A DNA stretch of 64,000 nt from Candidatus Eisenbergiella merdipullorum (GTDB lineage: Bacteria > Bacillota > Clostridia > Lachnospirales > Lachnospiraceae). The stretch spans positions 1 through 64,000 of the forward strand of contig DWYY01000121.1 in assembly GCA_019118445.1 (NCBI GenBank), given 5' to 3'. Positions 42,960-52,048 of this stretch are shown in pieces. The stretch's first letter is position 1, and every line of letters begins with the position of its first letter. The translations under genes were made by a program, and so were the position numbers. The notes below the pieces were generated by a model. The model had not been told where the DNA came from and ran no database searches. It saw only the letters and a list, made by a program, of their open reading frames with translations.

Positions 42960-43020
42960 GGGCCGAAAAGCGCAGTCTGGAGACAGATAAGCGTAAAGTC
43001 AAAGGCGGAGGAAAGGAAAG

Positions 43021-44637
43021 ATGTTGAAATGTTCCGGAAAAAGTGTATTAAAAGGGATTGCGGCAGGCAAGATATATCTGTATCGCAAAAAAGAATTTGT
43101 GCTGACGCAGGACAAGGTGGAAGATGCGGATGCCGAGATAAAGCGATTTGAGGAAGCACGTCAGAAGGCATGCGGACAGCTGGAAGCCCTTTATCAGAAA
43201 GCAGTGAAGGAAGCCGGGGAAGAACAGGCCATGATCTTTGACGTGCATCGGATGATGCTGGACGACGGGGATTATCTGGATGCCATCCGGCAGAAGATCA
43301 GGGATGCCAAAGTGAACGCCGCGTATGCGGTGAGTACGACGGGGGATGAATTCGCCGAAATGTTCGCTTCCATGGACGATGATTATATGAAAGCGAGAAG
43401 CGCTGATGTGCTGGATATTTCCAAACGTGTTGCGAGGATCCTCATGGGCGCGGATGAAGAGGGCATTGATTCCAGGGAACCCGTGATCCTGCTTGCGGAC
43501 GACCTGTCTCCCAGTGAGACGATGCAGCTTGACAAGAGCAAGATCCTGGCGTTTGTTACGAAGGGCGGATCCACCAACTCCCATACAGCGATCCTGGCGC
43601 GTTCCATGAATATCCCGGCGCTGGTGCAGGCGGATGTGGAGCTGAAGGAGGAGTACAACGGCCTTACCGGAGTGGTGGACGGAATTGAAGGCATCTTTTA
43701 TATCGATCCCGAGCCTGCGGAGCTTACAGAGCTTTTGAACAGAAAAAAAGAGGCGGATCAGGCACAGGCACAGCTGGAACGGCTGAAAGGCCTGGATAAT
43801 GTGACCTCTGACGGCAGGCGGATCAATGTCTATGCCAATATCGGAAGCGTGGAGGATGTGGACAAGGTCCTTGCGTCGGATGCCGGAGGGATCGGCCTGT
43901 TCAGGAGTGAATTCATTTATCTCGGAAGGGAGGATTATCCCACCGAGGAAGAGCAGTTTGAGATATATAAGGAAGTCATTTCCAAAATGGGCGGAAAAAA
44001 GGTGATCATCAGGACGCTGGATATCGGCGCGGATAAACAGGTGGGATATTTTAACCTTCCAAAAGAGGAGAATCCGGCCATGGGATACCGCGCGATCCGT
44101 ATCTGCCTGACCAGGCCCGAAGTTTTCAAAACGCAGCTGCGCGCGATCTACAGAGCGTCCGCCTTAGGTACGGCATCGATCATGTTTCCCATGATCATTT
44201 CCACGAAAGAGGTCAGACAGATCAGAAAGATCGTGGAAGAGGTGAAGCAGGAGCTTGCGGCGGAAGGCAAGCCGTTCGGAGAGGTGGAGCTGGGCATCAT
44301 GGTGGAAACGCCTGCCGCGGCCATCATTAGCGACGAGCTGGCGAAGGAAGTGGATTTCTTCAGCATCGGGACCAACGATCTGACCCAGTATACACTGGCG
44401 ATCGACAGGCAGAACCAGAAGCTGGACGGTTTCTTTGACGCGCACCATGAAGCGGTGCTGAGGCTGATCCGCATGACGGTGGAAAACGCCCATGCGGCAG
44501 GGATCTGGTGCGGCATCTGCGGGGAGCTTGGCGCGGATACGACGCTCACGAAGACATTCCTGGATATGGGACTTGACGAGCTGTCGGTTTCCCCGGCTTA
44601 TGTGCTCAGCGTGAGAAAAGCGGTAAGGGAGATTTAA
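43021..44637 (+). CDS. ptsI: Phosphoenolpyruvate-protein phosphotransferase, PTS Enzyme I
   Basis: Enzyme I takes phosphate from PEP on a histidine and passes it to HPr, driving all PTS sugar uptake. The 538-residue protein has the swivelling domain with KGGSTNSHTAILAR (phospho-His H188), the HPr-binding helical N-terminal part, and the C-terminal PEP-binding TIM barrel (GIGLFRSEFIY, GTNDLTQYTLAIDRQN, GICGELG). GGAGGAAAGG precedes the ATG. Transcription passes through a RAT-controlled terminator first. ptsI precedes ptsH here, the reverse of the classical ptsHI order. Confidence 0.97.
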   Translation: MLKCSGKSVLKGIAAGKIYLYRKKEFVLTQDKVEDADAEIKRFEEARQKACGQLEALYQKAVKEAGEEQAMIFDVHRMMLDDGDYLDAIRQKIRDAKVNAAYAVSTTGDEFAEMFASMDDDYMKARSADVLDISKRVARILMGADEEGIDSREPVILLADDLSPSETMQLDKSKILAFVTKGGSTNSHTAILARSMNIPALVQADVELKEEYNGLTGVVDGIEGIFYIDPEPAELTELLNRKKEADQAQAQLERLKGLDNVTSDGRRINVYANIGSVEDVDKVLASDAGGIGLFRSEFIYLGREDYPTEEEQFEIYKEVISKMGGKKVIIRTLDIGADKQVGYFNLPKEENPAMGYRAIRICLTRPEVFKTQLRAIYRASALGTASIMFPMIISTKEVRQIRKIVEEVKQELAAEGKPFGEVELGIMVETPAAAIISDELAKEVDFFSIGTNDLTQYTLAIDRQNQKLDGFFDAHHEAVLRLIRMTVENAHAAGIWCGICGELGADTTLTKTFLDMGLDELSVSPAYVLSVRKAVREI

Positions 44638-44698
44638 CTGGACGCCGCGTCCGCGGCTGTTCTTCAAGTTAAAATATAAGAGCAAAGGAGTATGGAAA

Positions 44699-44956
44699 AT
44701 GAAAGAATTCGAGTATACGATCACGGATGAACTGGGGATCCATGCAAGACCTGCCGGACTTCTGGTGAAGAAGGCAGGAGAGTTTGCCAGCACGGTAAGC
44801 GTGGAAAACGGGGCCAAGAAGGCCGATGCGAAAAAGATCATGTCCCTGATGATGCTGGGAGCAAAAAAGGGGAATACGCTGAAGTTCACGGCCGAAGGGC
44901 CGGATGAGGATGCCGCTGCGGAAGCGCTTGAGGCATTTATGAAGGAAAATCTCTGA
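44699..44956 (+). CDS. ptsH: Phosphocarrier protein HPr
   Basis: HPr shuttles phosphate from Enzyme I to the sugar-specific EII proteins. The 85-residue protein has GIHARPAG with the phospho-His H15 and KKIMSLM with S49, equivalent to the regulatory Ser46 phosphorylated by HPr kinase in Firmicutes. AAAGGAG is upstream. A GC-rich hairpin (GCCGCG TC CGCGGC) separates it from ptsI. Confidence 0.97.
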   Translation: MKEFEYTITDELGIHARPAGLLVKKAGEFASTVSVENGAKKADAKKIMSLMMLGAKKGNTLKFTAEGPDEDAAAEALEAFMKENL

Positions 44957-44973
44957 TCAGACGTGCGAGACGT

Positions 44974-45005
44974 GCGGTTCCCGCAGCGCCGCAGCCGGGA
45001 ACCGC
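44974..45005 (+). other. Intercistronic GC-rich hairpin between ptsH and nagB
   Basis: GCGGTTCCCG (44974-44983) pairs perfectly with CGGGAACCGC (44996-45005). No T-run follows. It may tune stability or read-through between the PTS and amino-sugar genes. Confidence 0.65.
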
Positions 45006-45047
45006 GCTGGATAAACCAAAAGAAGCGGTGCAGGAAGGACATTAGAG

Positions 45048-45773
45048 ATGAAGATCATCAAAGCAAGAGATTACAAAGACATGAGCAGAAAGGCGGCCAA
45101 TATCATATCCGCACAGATCATCATGAAGCCGGATTGTGTGCTTGGCCTTGCAACGGGTTCCACGCCGATCGGGACCTATAAGCAGCTTGTGGAATGGTAT
45201 GAGAAGGGAGACCTGGATTTTTCTGAGGTCACTACCGTAAACCTGGATGAGTACAAGGGATTAAGCCGGGAGAATGACCAGAGCTATTATTATTTCATGA
45301 ATGAAAATCTGTTTTCCCATGTGAATATCCATAAGGACAGGACTCATCTGCCTAACGGCATGGAGCCGGACAGCGCGAAGGCCTGTGCGGATTATAACGC
45401 GGTGCTTGAATCGGTGGGAGGCATTGACCTGCAGCTTCTGGGCCTGGGCCATAATGGACACATCGGTTTCAACGAGCCAGAGGATATCTTTGAGCTGGAA
45501 ACACATTGCGTAAACCTGACGGAATCTACGATCGAGGCGAATAAGCGTTTCTTCGATTCATATGACGAGGTGCCTAAGCAGGCGTATACCATGGGGATCA
45601 AGACCATTATGCAGGCGAAAAAGGTCCTCATCGTGGTGAGCGGAAAAGATAAGGCAGGGATCGTGAAAAAAGCTTTCTTTGGTCCGGTGACGCCCCGTGT
45701 GCCAGCCTCTATCCTGCAGCTTCACAGCGATGCCATCGTGATCGCGGATGAAGACGCCCTTTCCGAGATCTGA
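45048..45773 (+). CDS. nagB: Glucosamine-6-phosphate deaminase
   Basis: NagB converts glucosamine-6-phosphate to fructose-6-phosphate and ammonia, the last step of GlcNAc breakdown. The 241-residue protein has LGLATGSTPIGTY near the N-terminus, VNLDEYKGLS (catalytic Asp), and GLGHNGHIGFNEP (catalytic His and lid). Length fits the Firmicute NagB form without the C-terminal allosteric region of enterobacterial NagB. It precedes nagA. Confidence 0.96.
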   Translation: MKIIKARDYKDMSRKAANIISAQIIMKPDCVLGLATGSTPIGTYKQLVEWYEKGDLDFSEVTTVNLDEYKGLSRENDQSYYYFMNENLFSHVNIHKDRTHLPNGMEPDSAKACADYNAVLESVGGIDLQLLGLGHNGHIGFNEPEDIFELETHCVNLTESTIEANKRFFDSYDEVPKQAYTMGIKTIMQAKKVLIVVSGKDKAGIVKKAFFGPVTPRVPASILQLHSDAIVIADEDALSEI

Positions 45774-45831
45774 AGCGGCGTTTTCCTATGAATGAAATGC
45801 CGCATGCGGCGGCAAAACAGGAGGAAAAACG

Positions 45832-46974
45832 ATGGTCATACAGAGTAAAAGAGTCTGGACGGCGGGACAGTTTATTGCCGCGCAGGTGGTCGCAGAGGAC
45901 GGCAAGATTGCGGATGTGCTCCCTTATGATTCGCTTCCTGTGGACGAAGACTATGGAAACCTGAGGATCCTTCCGGGTTTTATTGACGTACATACCCACG
46001 GGGCATACGGCTTTGATACGAACGATGCCGAACCGGAGGGCCTTAGGAACTGGATGAGAAGGATCCCACAGGAGGGAGTGACAGCCATCCTGCCCACCAC
46101 GGTGACACAGATGCCGGATGTCCTGACGGCGGCGCTCGCCAATGTGGCCGCTGTTGTCAGGGGAGGCTATGAAGGAGCAGAGATCCTGGGCGTTCATTTT
46201 GAAGGTCCGTATCTGGATATGGATCATAAAGGAGCTCAGCCGCCGGAAGCCATTGCGAAGCCGAGCGTGGAGCAGTTCCAGCAGTATCAGAAGGCAGCGG
46301 ACGGGCTGATCCGGTATATCACTCTTGCGCCGGAGCATGACGACGGCTTTGCCCTGACGAAATACTGCTGCAAAACCGGAGTGGTGGTCAGCATGGGCCA
46401 TTCCTCCGCCACCTATGAGCAGGCCCTGATGGGGATAGCCAACGGTGCGACGAGCATGACCCATGTGTTTAACGGCATGACCGGATTCCACCACAGAAAA
46501 CCGGGGCTTGTCGGAGCGGCTTTCCGGGTGCGGGATGTTTACGGCGAGGTGATCTGTGACGGCTGCCACTCCCAGCCCGCCGCGCTGAATGATTATTTTC
46601 AGGCGAAGGGCAGGGATCATGTGATCATGATCACGGATTCCCTGTGCGCCAAATACTGCCCTCCGGGCGGCGGCTATCAGCTTGGAGGCCACGACGTGGA
46701 GATTGGAGAGGACGGACTTGCCCGTCTTGCCGGGACGGACACGATCGCGGGAAGCACCCTGCGCATGAACAGAGGTCTGCGCATCCTGGTGGAGGAAGCC
46801 ATGGTGCCCTTTGACGCGGCGGTGAACGCCTGCACGATCAATCCTGCCAGGTGTCTGGGCGTGGATGACCGCAAGGGAAGGATCGTGGCAGGATGTGATG
46901 CGGACCTGGTGGTGCTGAAGGATGATTATGAGGTGCTTCAGACCTACTGCCGCGGGAAAGCCATGCTGAAATGA
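45832..46974 (+). CDS. nagA: N-acetylglucosamine-6-phosphate deacetylase
   Basis: NagA removes acetate from GlcNAc-6-phosphate so NagB can act. The 380-residue amidohydrolase has the metal motif GFIDVHTHGAYG, HFEGPYL (metal Glu), MGHSSATYEQ, THVFNGMTGFHHR, and ITDSLCA with the catalytic Asp. A palindrome GCCGCATGCGGC lies just before the ribosome site AGGAGG. It closes the ptsI-ptsH-nagB-nagA operon; acetate and amino sugars also connect with pta-ackA downstream. Confidence 0.96.
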   Translation: MVIQSKRVWTAGQFIAAQVVAEDGKIADVLPYDSLPVDEDYGNLRILPGFIDVHTHGAYGFDTNDAEPEGLRNWMRRIPQEGVTAILPTTVTQMPDVLTAALANVAAVVRGGYEGAEILGVHFEGPYLDMDHKGAQPPEAIAKPSVEQFQQYQKAADGLIRYITLAPEHDDGFALTKYCCKTGVVVSMGHSSATYEQALMGIANGATSMTHVFNGMTGFHHRKPGLVGAAFRVRDVYGEVICDGCHSQPAALNDYFQAKGRDHVIMITDSLCAKYCPPGGGYQLGGHDVEIGEDGLARLAGTDTIAGSTLRMNRGLRILVEEAMVPFDAAVNACTINPARCLGVDDRKGRIVAGCDADLVVLKDDYEVLQTYCRGKAMLK

Positions 46975-46988
46975 AATAGTGGATCGAC

Positions 46989-47045
46989 CGGGCTGCCGGT
47001 GTGGGGTATGTTCTGTTTTGCCGCCCCACGCCGCCGGCCCTTTTT
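46989..47045 (+). terminator. Terminator after nagA
   Basis: A long GC-rich stem (CCGGGCTGCCGGTGTGGGG with CCCCACGCCGCCGGCCC, with small bulges) is followed by five T. It ends the pts-nag transcript. Confidence 0.82.
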
Positions 47046-47159
47046 ATTGCTTCTGCGCCGCCGGTTCTTTTTTATTTTCTTTTAAAAAAAACGATTTTGG
47101 TGTATAGTAATAAAGAAAGTGCCTGGAAGGGATTTTTTGGAAAGAAAGGAGACGTCCGG

Positions 47160-47480
47160 ATGGATTGCAAAACGGCGGAAAAGCTGATTCCGGATTTTAT
47201 CCGCGGCAGGATGGAAACCAGGACGGCAAAGGATTTCCTGGAGCATGTGAAAAAATGTCCCTCCTGTAAGGAGGAGCTGAGCATCCAGTTCCTGGTGACG
47301 GTGGGGATGGAGCGGCTGGAGGACGGCGAGGCGTTCAATCTGAATAAGGAACTTGCGGAGCGGATTGCGGTCGCGGAAGGGCATGTCAGGATCCGGCAGA
47401 GACTGCAGTGGGGGCTGTATTATTTTGAGGCCTTTGCGGTGCTCGCTGCCATTCTGGTGATGACGACCCTGGTCTTCTGA
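47160..47480 (+). CDS. Zinc-finger membrane protein, anti-sigma-factor-like
   Basis: The 106-residue protein has a ZAS-type zinc motif (H29, C33, C36 in HVKKCPSCKEEL) within an N-terminal helical domain, then a short linker and one C-terminal transmembrane helix (YFEAFAVLAAILVMTTLVF). This layout is that of anti-sigma-factor N-terminal domains, but no sigma factor gene is adjacent, so the role is uncertain. AAAGGAG precedes the ATG. It lies 31 bases before polA and is probably co-transcribed. Confidence 0.65.
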   Translation: MDCKTAEKLIPDFIRGRMETRTAKDFLEHVKKCPSCKEELSIQFLVTVGMERLEDGEAFNLNKELAERIAVAEGHVRIRQRLQWGLYYFEAFAVLAAILVMTTLVF

Positions 47481-47511
47481 ACGATTCTGACGGAAAGGTT
47501 ATAAAAGGAAA

Positions 47512-50190
47512 ATGAATGGAAAGCTTGTATTAATAGACGGGCACAGCATACTGAACCGCGCGTTCTACGGAGTGCCTGACCTGAGCAATGCCGAAGGGCT
47601 TCATACCAATGCCATTTACGGTTTTTTAAATATCATGTTCAAGATCCTGGAGGAGGAAAAGCCAGGATATCTGGCCGTTGCCTTTGATGTGCACGCGCCC
47701 ACCTTCCGCCATGAGCTGTATACGGCCTACAAGGGAACTAGAAAGCCGATGCCGGAAGAACTCAGGCAGCAGGTGCCGGTGATGAAGGAGGTTCTTTCCG
47801 CCATGGAAATCTGTACCGTGGAACAGGCGGGACTGGAGGCGGACGACATTCTGGGAACTCTGGCGAAGCGCGGCGAGCGGGACGGCATGGAGGTGGCCCT
47901 TGTCTCCGGGGACAGGGATCTTTTGCAGATCGCGGGGGAGCATATCAAGATACGTATCCCCAAGACGAAGAGCGGAAGGACGGAAATAGAAGATTATTAT
48001 GCAGAGGACGTGAAGGCGGCCTGGCAGGTGACGCCGGAGCAGTTCGTGGATCTGAAGGCTCTGATGGGAGATTCTTCCGACAATATACCGGGCGTTCCTA
48101 AGGTGGGGCCTAAGACGGCGCAGGAGCTGATGGTCCGTTTCGGTTCCCTGGATAACATCTATGAGCATCTGGATGAGGTGACGAAGAAGAGCGTGAAGGA
48201 GTCCCTGGCGGCAAACCGGGATCTGGCGGAGCTGAGCAGAAAGCTCGCAAGGATCAACACCGGGGCGGAGCTTTCCGTGACCTGGGAAGACCTGAAGCTG
48301 AAAGAAATGTTTACGCCCAAGGCCTATGAGATGTTTCAGCGGCTGGAATTTAAAAACATGTTGGGAAAATTCCGACAGGAAATGCTGGAGGATGACGGAA
48401 GAAAGGTGAGTCTGCGCATTACCGGGGCTCCGGAAGAAGCCGAAGAGGTTTTCCGGCTGGCAAAAGAGAAGAAGAGGGCGGCATTTCTGGTGTTGGAGGA
48501 TGGAAATGCGGCGGCAGGGACCGCTTCCAACCGTTATGATGGCAGCGGGTTTGCCGCGCTTGCCTTTGCAGCGGAAGAAAAGGAAGCCTGGATCCTGACG
48601 CGCTCCGAGCTGATCACGGCGGCTTATGCGAAGGAGAAACTGTCCGCCCTGGCGGAGGAGGGCGTGCATCTTGCCACGTTTCAGGTGAAATTCCAGTATG
48701 GCTATCTGGACCTGACAGACACGGAAGGGCTGTTCGATGTGCTGATCGCGGCTTATCTGCTGAACCCGCTGAAGAGTGATCACAGCATTGCGGATATCGC
48801 CCATGAGCATCTGGGCCTGACGCTGAAGGACAGGTCTGTCCTGCTCGGCAAAAGCGCTTTCCTGGACGCTCTGTCCGAAAATCAGGAAGCGTTTGCAGAA
48901 TATGCGGGCAACGCGGTGTACGCCATCCTGAAGGCATGGCCCGTGCTTTCGGAAAAGCTGGAGCAGACAGGGATGGACCGCCTGTTTTCCGAGATCGAGA
49001 TGCCGCTCACCCGTGTGCTCCACGACATGGAGATGGAGGGGATCCGGGTAAGACCGCAGGCTCTGAAGGATTACGGAGATGCGCTGGTGGAGCGAATCGG
49101 GGAGCTGGAAAAGAGCATCCATGAGGAAGCTGGAGAGGAGTTTAACATCAATTCCCCCAAACAGCTTGGAGAGATCCTGTTCGGAAAGCTGAAGCTTCCG
49201 GGAGGAAAGAAGACCAAGACCGGCTATTCTACAGCGGCGGACGTGCTGGAAAAGCTGGCGGAGGATCATCCGATCGCAGCGGAGGTCCTGGAATACAGAG
49301 GACTTGCCAAACTGAAATCCACGTATGCGGACGGGCTGCTTGCCTATATCGGACCGGACAGCCGGATCCATACCACGCTGAACCAGACGATCACAGCGAC
49401 GGGCCGGATCAGTTCCACAGAACCGAATCTGCAGAATATCCCCATGCGCATGGAACTGGGAAGGCTGATCCGCAAGGCTTTTGTTCCCAGGGATGGCTTT
49501 TTGTTCACGGATGCGGACTATTCCCAGATCGAACTGCGGGTGCTCGCCCACATGTCCGGGGATGAGCAGTTGATCGAGGCGTACCGGTCTGATGCGGACA
49601 TCCACCGCATCACGGCGTCAAAAGTGTTCCACACGCCCTTTGAGGAGGTGACGGATCTGCAGAGGCGAAATGCGAAGGCGGTGAATTTCGGCATCGTCTA
49701 CGGGATCAGCTCCTTCGGTTTGAGTCAGGATCTGAGCATTTCCCGAAAAGAGGCGGCGTCCTATATTGAGGAATATTTCAAGACCTATCCCGATGTAAAG
49801 GCGTTCCTGGACAAAGAGGTGGCTTCCGCAAAGGAAAAGGGCTATTCCGTCACCCTGTTCGGGCGGCGCAGACCGGTGCCGGAGCTGAAGAGCAGCAACT
49901 TCATGCAGCGCTCTTTCGGCGAACGGGTGGCGATGAACGCGCCGATCCAGGGAACTGCGGCGGATATCATCAAGATCGCCATGATCCGCGTCTGGAAACG
50001 GATCGAAAGAGAGAAGCTGAAGTCCCGCCTGATCCTGCAGATCCACGACGAACTGCTGATCGAAACCGCGCCGGGCGAAGAGGAGGCGGTGGCGAAGCTT
50101 CTCTCAGAAGAAATGAAGTCGGCGGCTTCCCTGTCCGTAACGCTTGAGACGGACCTGCATACGGGTACGGACTGGTATGAGGCAAAATAG
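47512..50190 (+). CDS. polA: DNA polymerase I
   Basis: The 892-residue enzyme has an N-terminal 5'-3' exonuclease (GHSILNRAFYG, AGLEADDILGTLA, GLMGDSSDNIPGVPKVGPKTA in part), a middle domain that lacks the DxE proofreading residues (LVLEDGNAA instead), and an intact polymerase: motif A DADYSQIELRVLAHMSGD, motif B RRNAKAVNFGIVYG, motif C QIHDELLIE. A dead 3'-5' exonuclease is common in Gram-positive PolA. It repairs and processes Okazaki fragments. coaE follows 22 bases later. Confidence 0.97.
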   Translation: MNGKLVLIDGHSILNRAFYGVPDLSNAEGLHTNAIYGFLNIMFKILEEEKPGYLAVAFDVHAPTFRHELYTAYKGTRKPMPEELRQQVPVMKEVLSAMEICTVEQAGLEADDILGTLAKRGERDGMEVALVSGDRDLLQIAGEHIKIRIPKTKSGRTEIEDYYAEDVKAAWQVTPEQFVDLKALMGDSSDNIPGVPKVGPKTAQELMVRFGSLDNIYEHLDEVTKKSVKESLAANRDLAELSRKLARINTGAELSVTWEDLKLKEMFTPKAYEMFQRLEFKNMLGKFRQEMLEDDGRKVSLRITGAPEEAEEVFRLAKEKKRAAFLVLEDGNAAAGTASNRYDGSGFAALAFAAEEKEAWILTRSELITAAYAKEKLSALAEEGVHLATFQVKFQYGYLDLTDTEGLFDVLIAAYLLNPLKSDHSIADIAHEHLGLTLKDRSVLLGKSAFLDALSENQEAFAEYAGNAVYAILKAWPVLSEKLEQTGMDRLFSEIEMPLTRVLHDMEMEGIRVRPQALKDYGDALVERIGELEKSIHEEAGEEFNINSPKQLGEILFGKLKLPGGKKTKTGYSTAADVLEKLAEDHPIAAEVLEYRGLAKLKSTYADGLLAYIGPDSRIHTTLNQTITATGRISSTEPNLQNIPMRMELGRLIRKAFVPRDGFLFTDADYSQIELRVLAHMSGDEQLIEAYRSDADIHRITASKVFHTPFEEVTDLQRRNAKAVNFGIVYGISSFGLSQDLSISRKEAASYIEEYFKTYPDVKAFLDKEVASAKEKGYSVTLFGRRRPVPELKSSNFMQRSFGERVAMNAPIQGTAADIIKIAMIRVWKRIEREKLKSRLILQIHDELLIETAPGEEEAVAKLLSEEMKSAASLSVTLETDLHTGTDWYEAK

Positions 50191-50212
50191 AACGATCCGG
50201 CGTGGAGGAAAC

Positions 50213-50836
50213 ATGAAACTGATCGGAATTACCGGCGGCGTGGGTGCGGGAAAAACGCGAGTGCTGGAGCTTTTAAAGGAGCTTTGCTGCTGCCGCATCC
50301 TGCTCGCCGATGAAGTGGGAAATGAGGTGAAGCTTCCGGGACAGCCGTGCTATGAGCGTCTGGTGGAGCTTCTGGGAAAGCAGGTGCTTTCCGAAGACGG
50401 GACCATTGATAAAAAAAAGATGGCTGGCATGATCTTTGCTGACCCGGCGCTCTTGGACCGGGTAAATGAAATCATCCATCCGGAGGTGAAGCGATACATC
50501 CTGGAACAGGTAGGACAGGAACGGGAGCGCGGAGACGTGGAATACTTTTTCCTGGAAGCCGCCCTTCTGATCGAATGCGGATATGAGGCGGTCCTGGATG
50601 AGATCTGGTACATCCATGCTGACGAGTCCGTCCGCGCGGCGCGTCTGAAGGAAAGCAGGGGCTATTCCGACGAAAAGATCCGCCAGATTTTTGAAAGCCA
50701 GCTCAGTGAAGAAGAATTCCGCAGGCACTGCTCCGTGGTGATAGAAAACAACGGGGATTTGAAAGAAACGAAACGGCAGCTTCAGGCGGCGCTTCGCCGG
50801 AATGGGGCTGCAGATGGGCCGGACCCGGCGAAGTGA
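50213..50836 (+). CDS. coaE: Dephospho-CoA kinase
   Basis: CoaE phosphorylates dephospho-CoA in the last step of coenzyme A synthesis. The 207-residue P-loop kinase has GITGGVGAGKT, the ADEVGNE loop, and PALLDRVNEIIHPEV plus AALLIECGYE typical of the family. GGAGGAA precedes the ATG at 50213; the frame extends upstream inside polA without a ribosome site. The polA-coaE order is common in Firmicutes. Confidence 0.95.
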   Translation: MKLIGITGGVGAGKTRVLELLKELCCCRILLADEVGNEVKLPGQPCYERLVELLGKQVLSEDGTIDKKKMAGMIFADPALLDRVNEIIHPEVKRYILEQVGQERERGDVEYFFLEAALLIECGYEAVLDEIWYIHADESVRAARLKESRGYSDEKIRQIFESQLSEEEFRRHCSVVIENNGDLKETKRQLQAALRRNGAADGPDPAK

Positions 50837-50941
50837 TGACCAAACTGAGAAGAAGAAGCTTGCAGGAACGGACAGAATGTGGCATATTAATACAGAAAAG
50901 GAAAAAAGCCGCTCATCCGGCAAAAAGGAGATCAAACGACT

Positions 50942-51742
50942 ATGAGACTATGCAGCATTGCCAGCGGAAGCAGCGGGAACTGCATTTACGTGGGAACGGA
51001 TACCACCCATGTCCTGGTGGATGTGGGCATCAGCAGAAAACGGACGGAGGAAGGGCTTCACAGTCTGGGGATCGATCCCAGAGAGCTTGACGCCGTGTTC
51101 ATAACCCACGAGCACAGCGACCACATCAGCGGGCTGGGCGTTTTTTCCAGAAAATATAACGTGCCTATCTATGCCACGCCGAAAACGGTGGAGGCCATCT
51201 GCAGCACCAGGAGCCTGGGCGCGATCGACGCAAGCCTGTTCCAGACCATCCGGGCGGACGAGAGCTTCACGATCAAGGATATGACCGTGAATCCCATGCG
51301 GATCTCCCACGATGCGGCAGATCCGGTGGCATACCGGTTTTCCTATGGAAAGCAGAAGATCGGCGTGGTCACGGATCTGGGAACCTATAACGATTATACG
51401 GTGGAATGCCTGAAGGGGATGGATGCCCTTCTTCTGGAGGCCAATCACGATGTGAACATGCTGCAGGTCGGTCCCTATCCCTATCCATTAAAACAGCGGA
51501 TACTGGGGGAGAGGGGGCATCTGTCCAATGAAAATTCCGGAAGGCTGCTGGGAAGGCTCCTGCACGATAACCTGAAGTATATTGTGCTGGGGCATCTGAG
51601 CAAGGAAAACAACATTCCCCAGCTCGCCTATGAAACGGTCCGGCTGGAGATCAGCCAGGCGGACAGCCCTTATAAAGCGGGGGATTTCCCGATCCAGGTG
51701 GCAAAAAGGAGCGAGGTCTCGCAGGTGATCGAGATCGCATAA
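50942..51742 (+). CDS. MBL-fold hydrolase, YycJ/WalJ type
   Basis: The 266-residue protein matches YycJ, a metallo-beta-lactamase-fold nuclease: ASGSSGNCIYVG at the N-terminus, the metal motif ITHEHSDHISG, GVVTDLGTY, LLEANHDVNML, and GHLSNENS/GHLSKENN. In Bacilli the relatives sit with walRK; here it stands apart, behind coaE. AAAAAGGAG precedes the start. Relatives have been linked to mismatch repair in Bacillus, by family knowledge. Confidence 0.9.
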   Translation: MRLCSIASGSSGNCIYVGTDTTHVLVDVGISRKRTEEGLHSLGIDPRELDAVFITHEHSDHISGLGVFSRKYNVPIYATPKTVEAICSTRSLGAIDASLFQTIRADESFTIKDMTVNPMRISHDAADPVAYRFSYGKQKIGVVTDLGTYNDYTVECLKGMDALLLEANHDVNMLQVGPYPYPLKQRILGERGHLSNENSGRLLGRLLHDNLKYIVLGHLSKENNIPQLAYETVRLEISQADSPYKAGDFPIQVAKRSEVSQVIEIA

Positions 51743-51755
51743 AAAGGAGGAAGCC

Positions 51756-52028
51756 ATGAAAAGGACCATCATTACGGTAGTGGGGCATGATACGGTTGGG
51801 ATCATCGCGAAGGTCTGTACCTATCTTGCGCAGAATAATATCAACATTCTGGATATCAGCCAGACCATCGTGCAGGAATATTTCAACATGATGATGATCG
51901 TGGATATGAACCATGCGGCGAAAAGCGTCAGGGAGATCTCGGAAGATCTTGCGAAGCTCGGAGAAGAGATCGGCGTGATCATCAAGTGCCAGAGCGAAGA
52001 AATTTTCAGCCAGATGCACAGAATCTGA
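51756..52028 (+). CDS. ACT-domain protein, UPF0237 family
   Basis: The 90-residue protein is a single ACT domain ([23 protein letters not shown]) of the UPF0237 family. Such domains bind amino acids. It is followed by its usual partner, a UPF0210 protein, and is therefore likely to regulate it. AAAAAGGAGG precedes the ATG. Confidence 0.93.
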   Translation: MKRTIITVVGHDTVGIIAKVCTYLAQNNINILDISQTIVQEYFNMMMIVDMNHAAKSVREISEDLAKLGEEIGVIIKCQSEEIFSQMHRI

Positions 52029-52048
52029 AAAGGGAGATGGAGGCCTGC

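Noticed and set aside
47626-49605. 659-residue open frame on the minus strand opposite polA
   Set aside because: polA in the other strand is complete with all motifs; the antisense frame has no ribosome site and an odd His/Arg/Leu-rich composition typical of GC-rich shadow frames.
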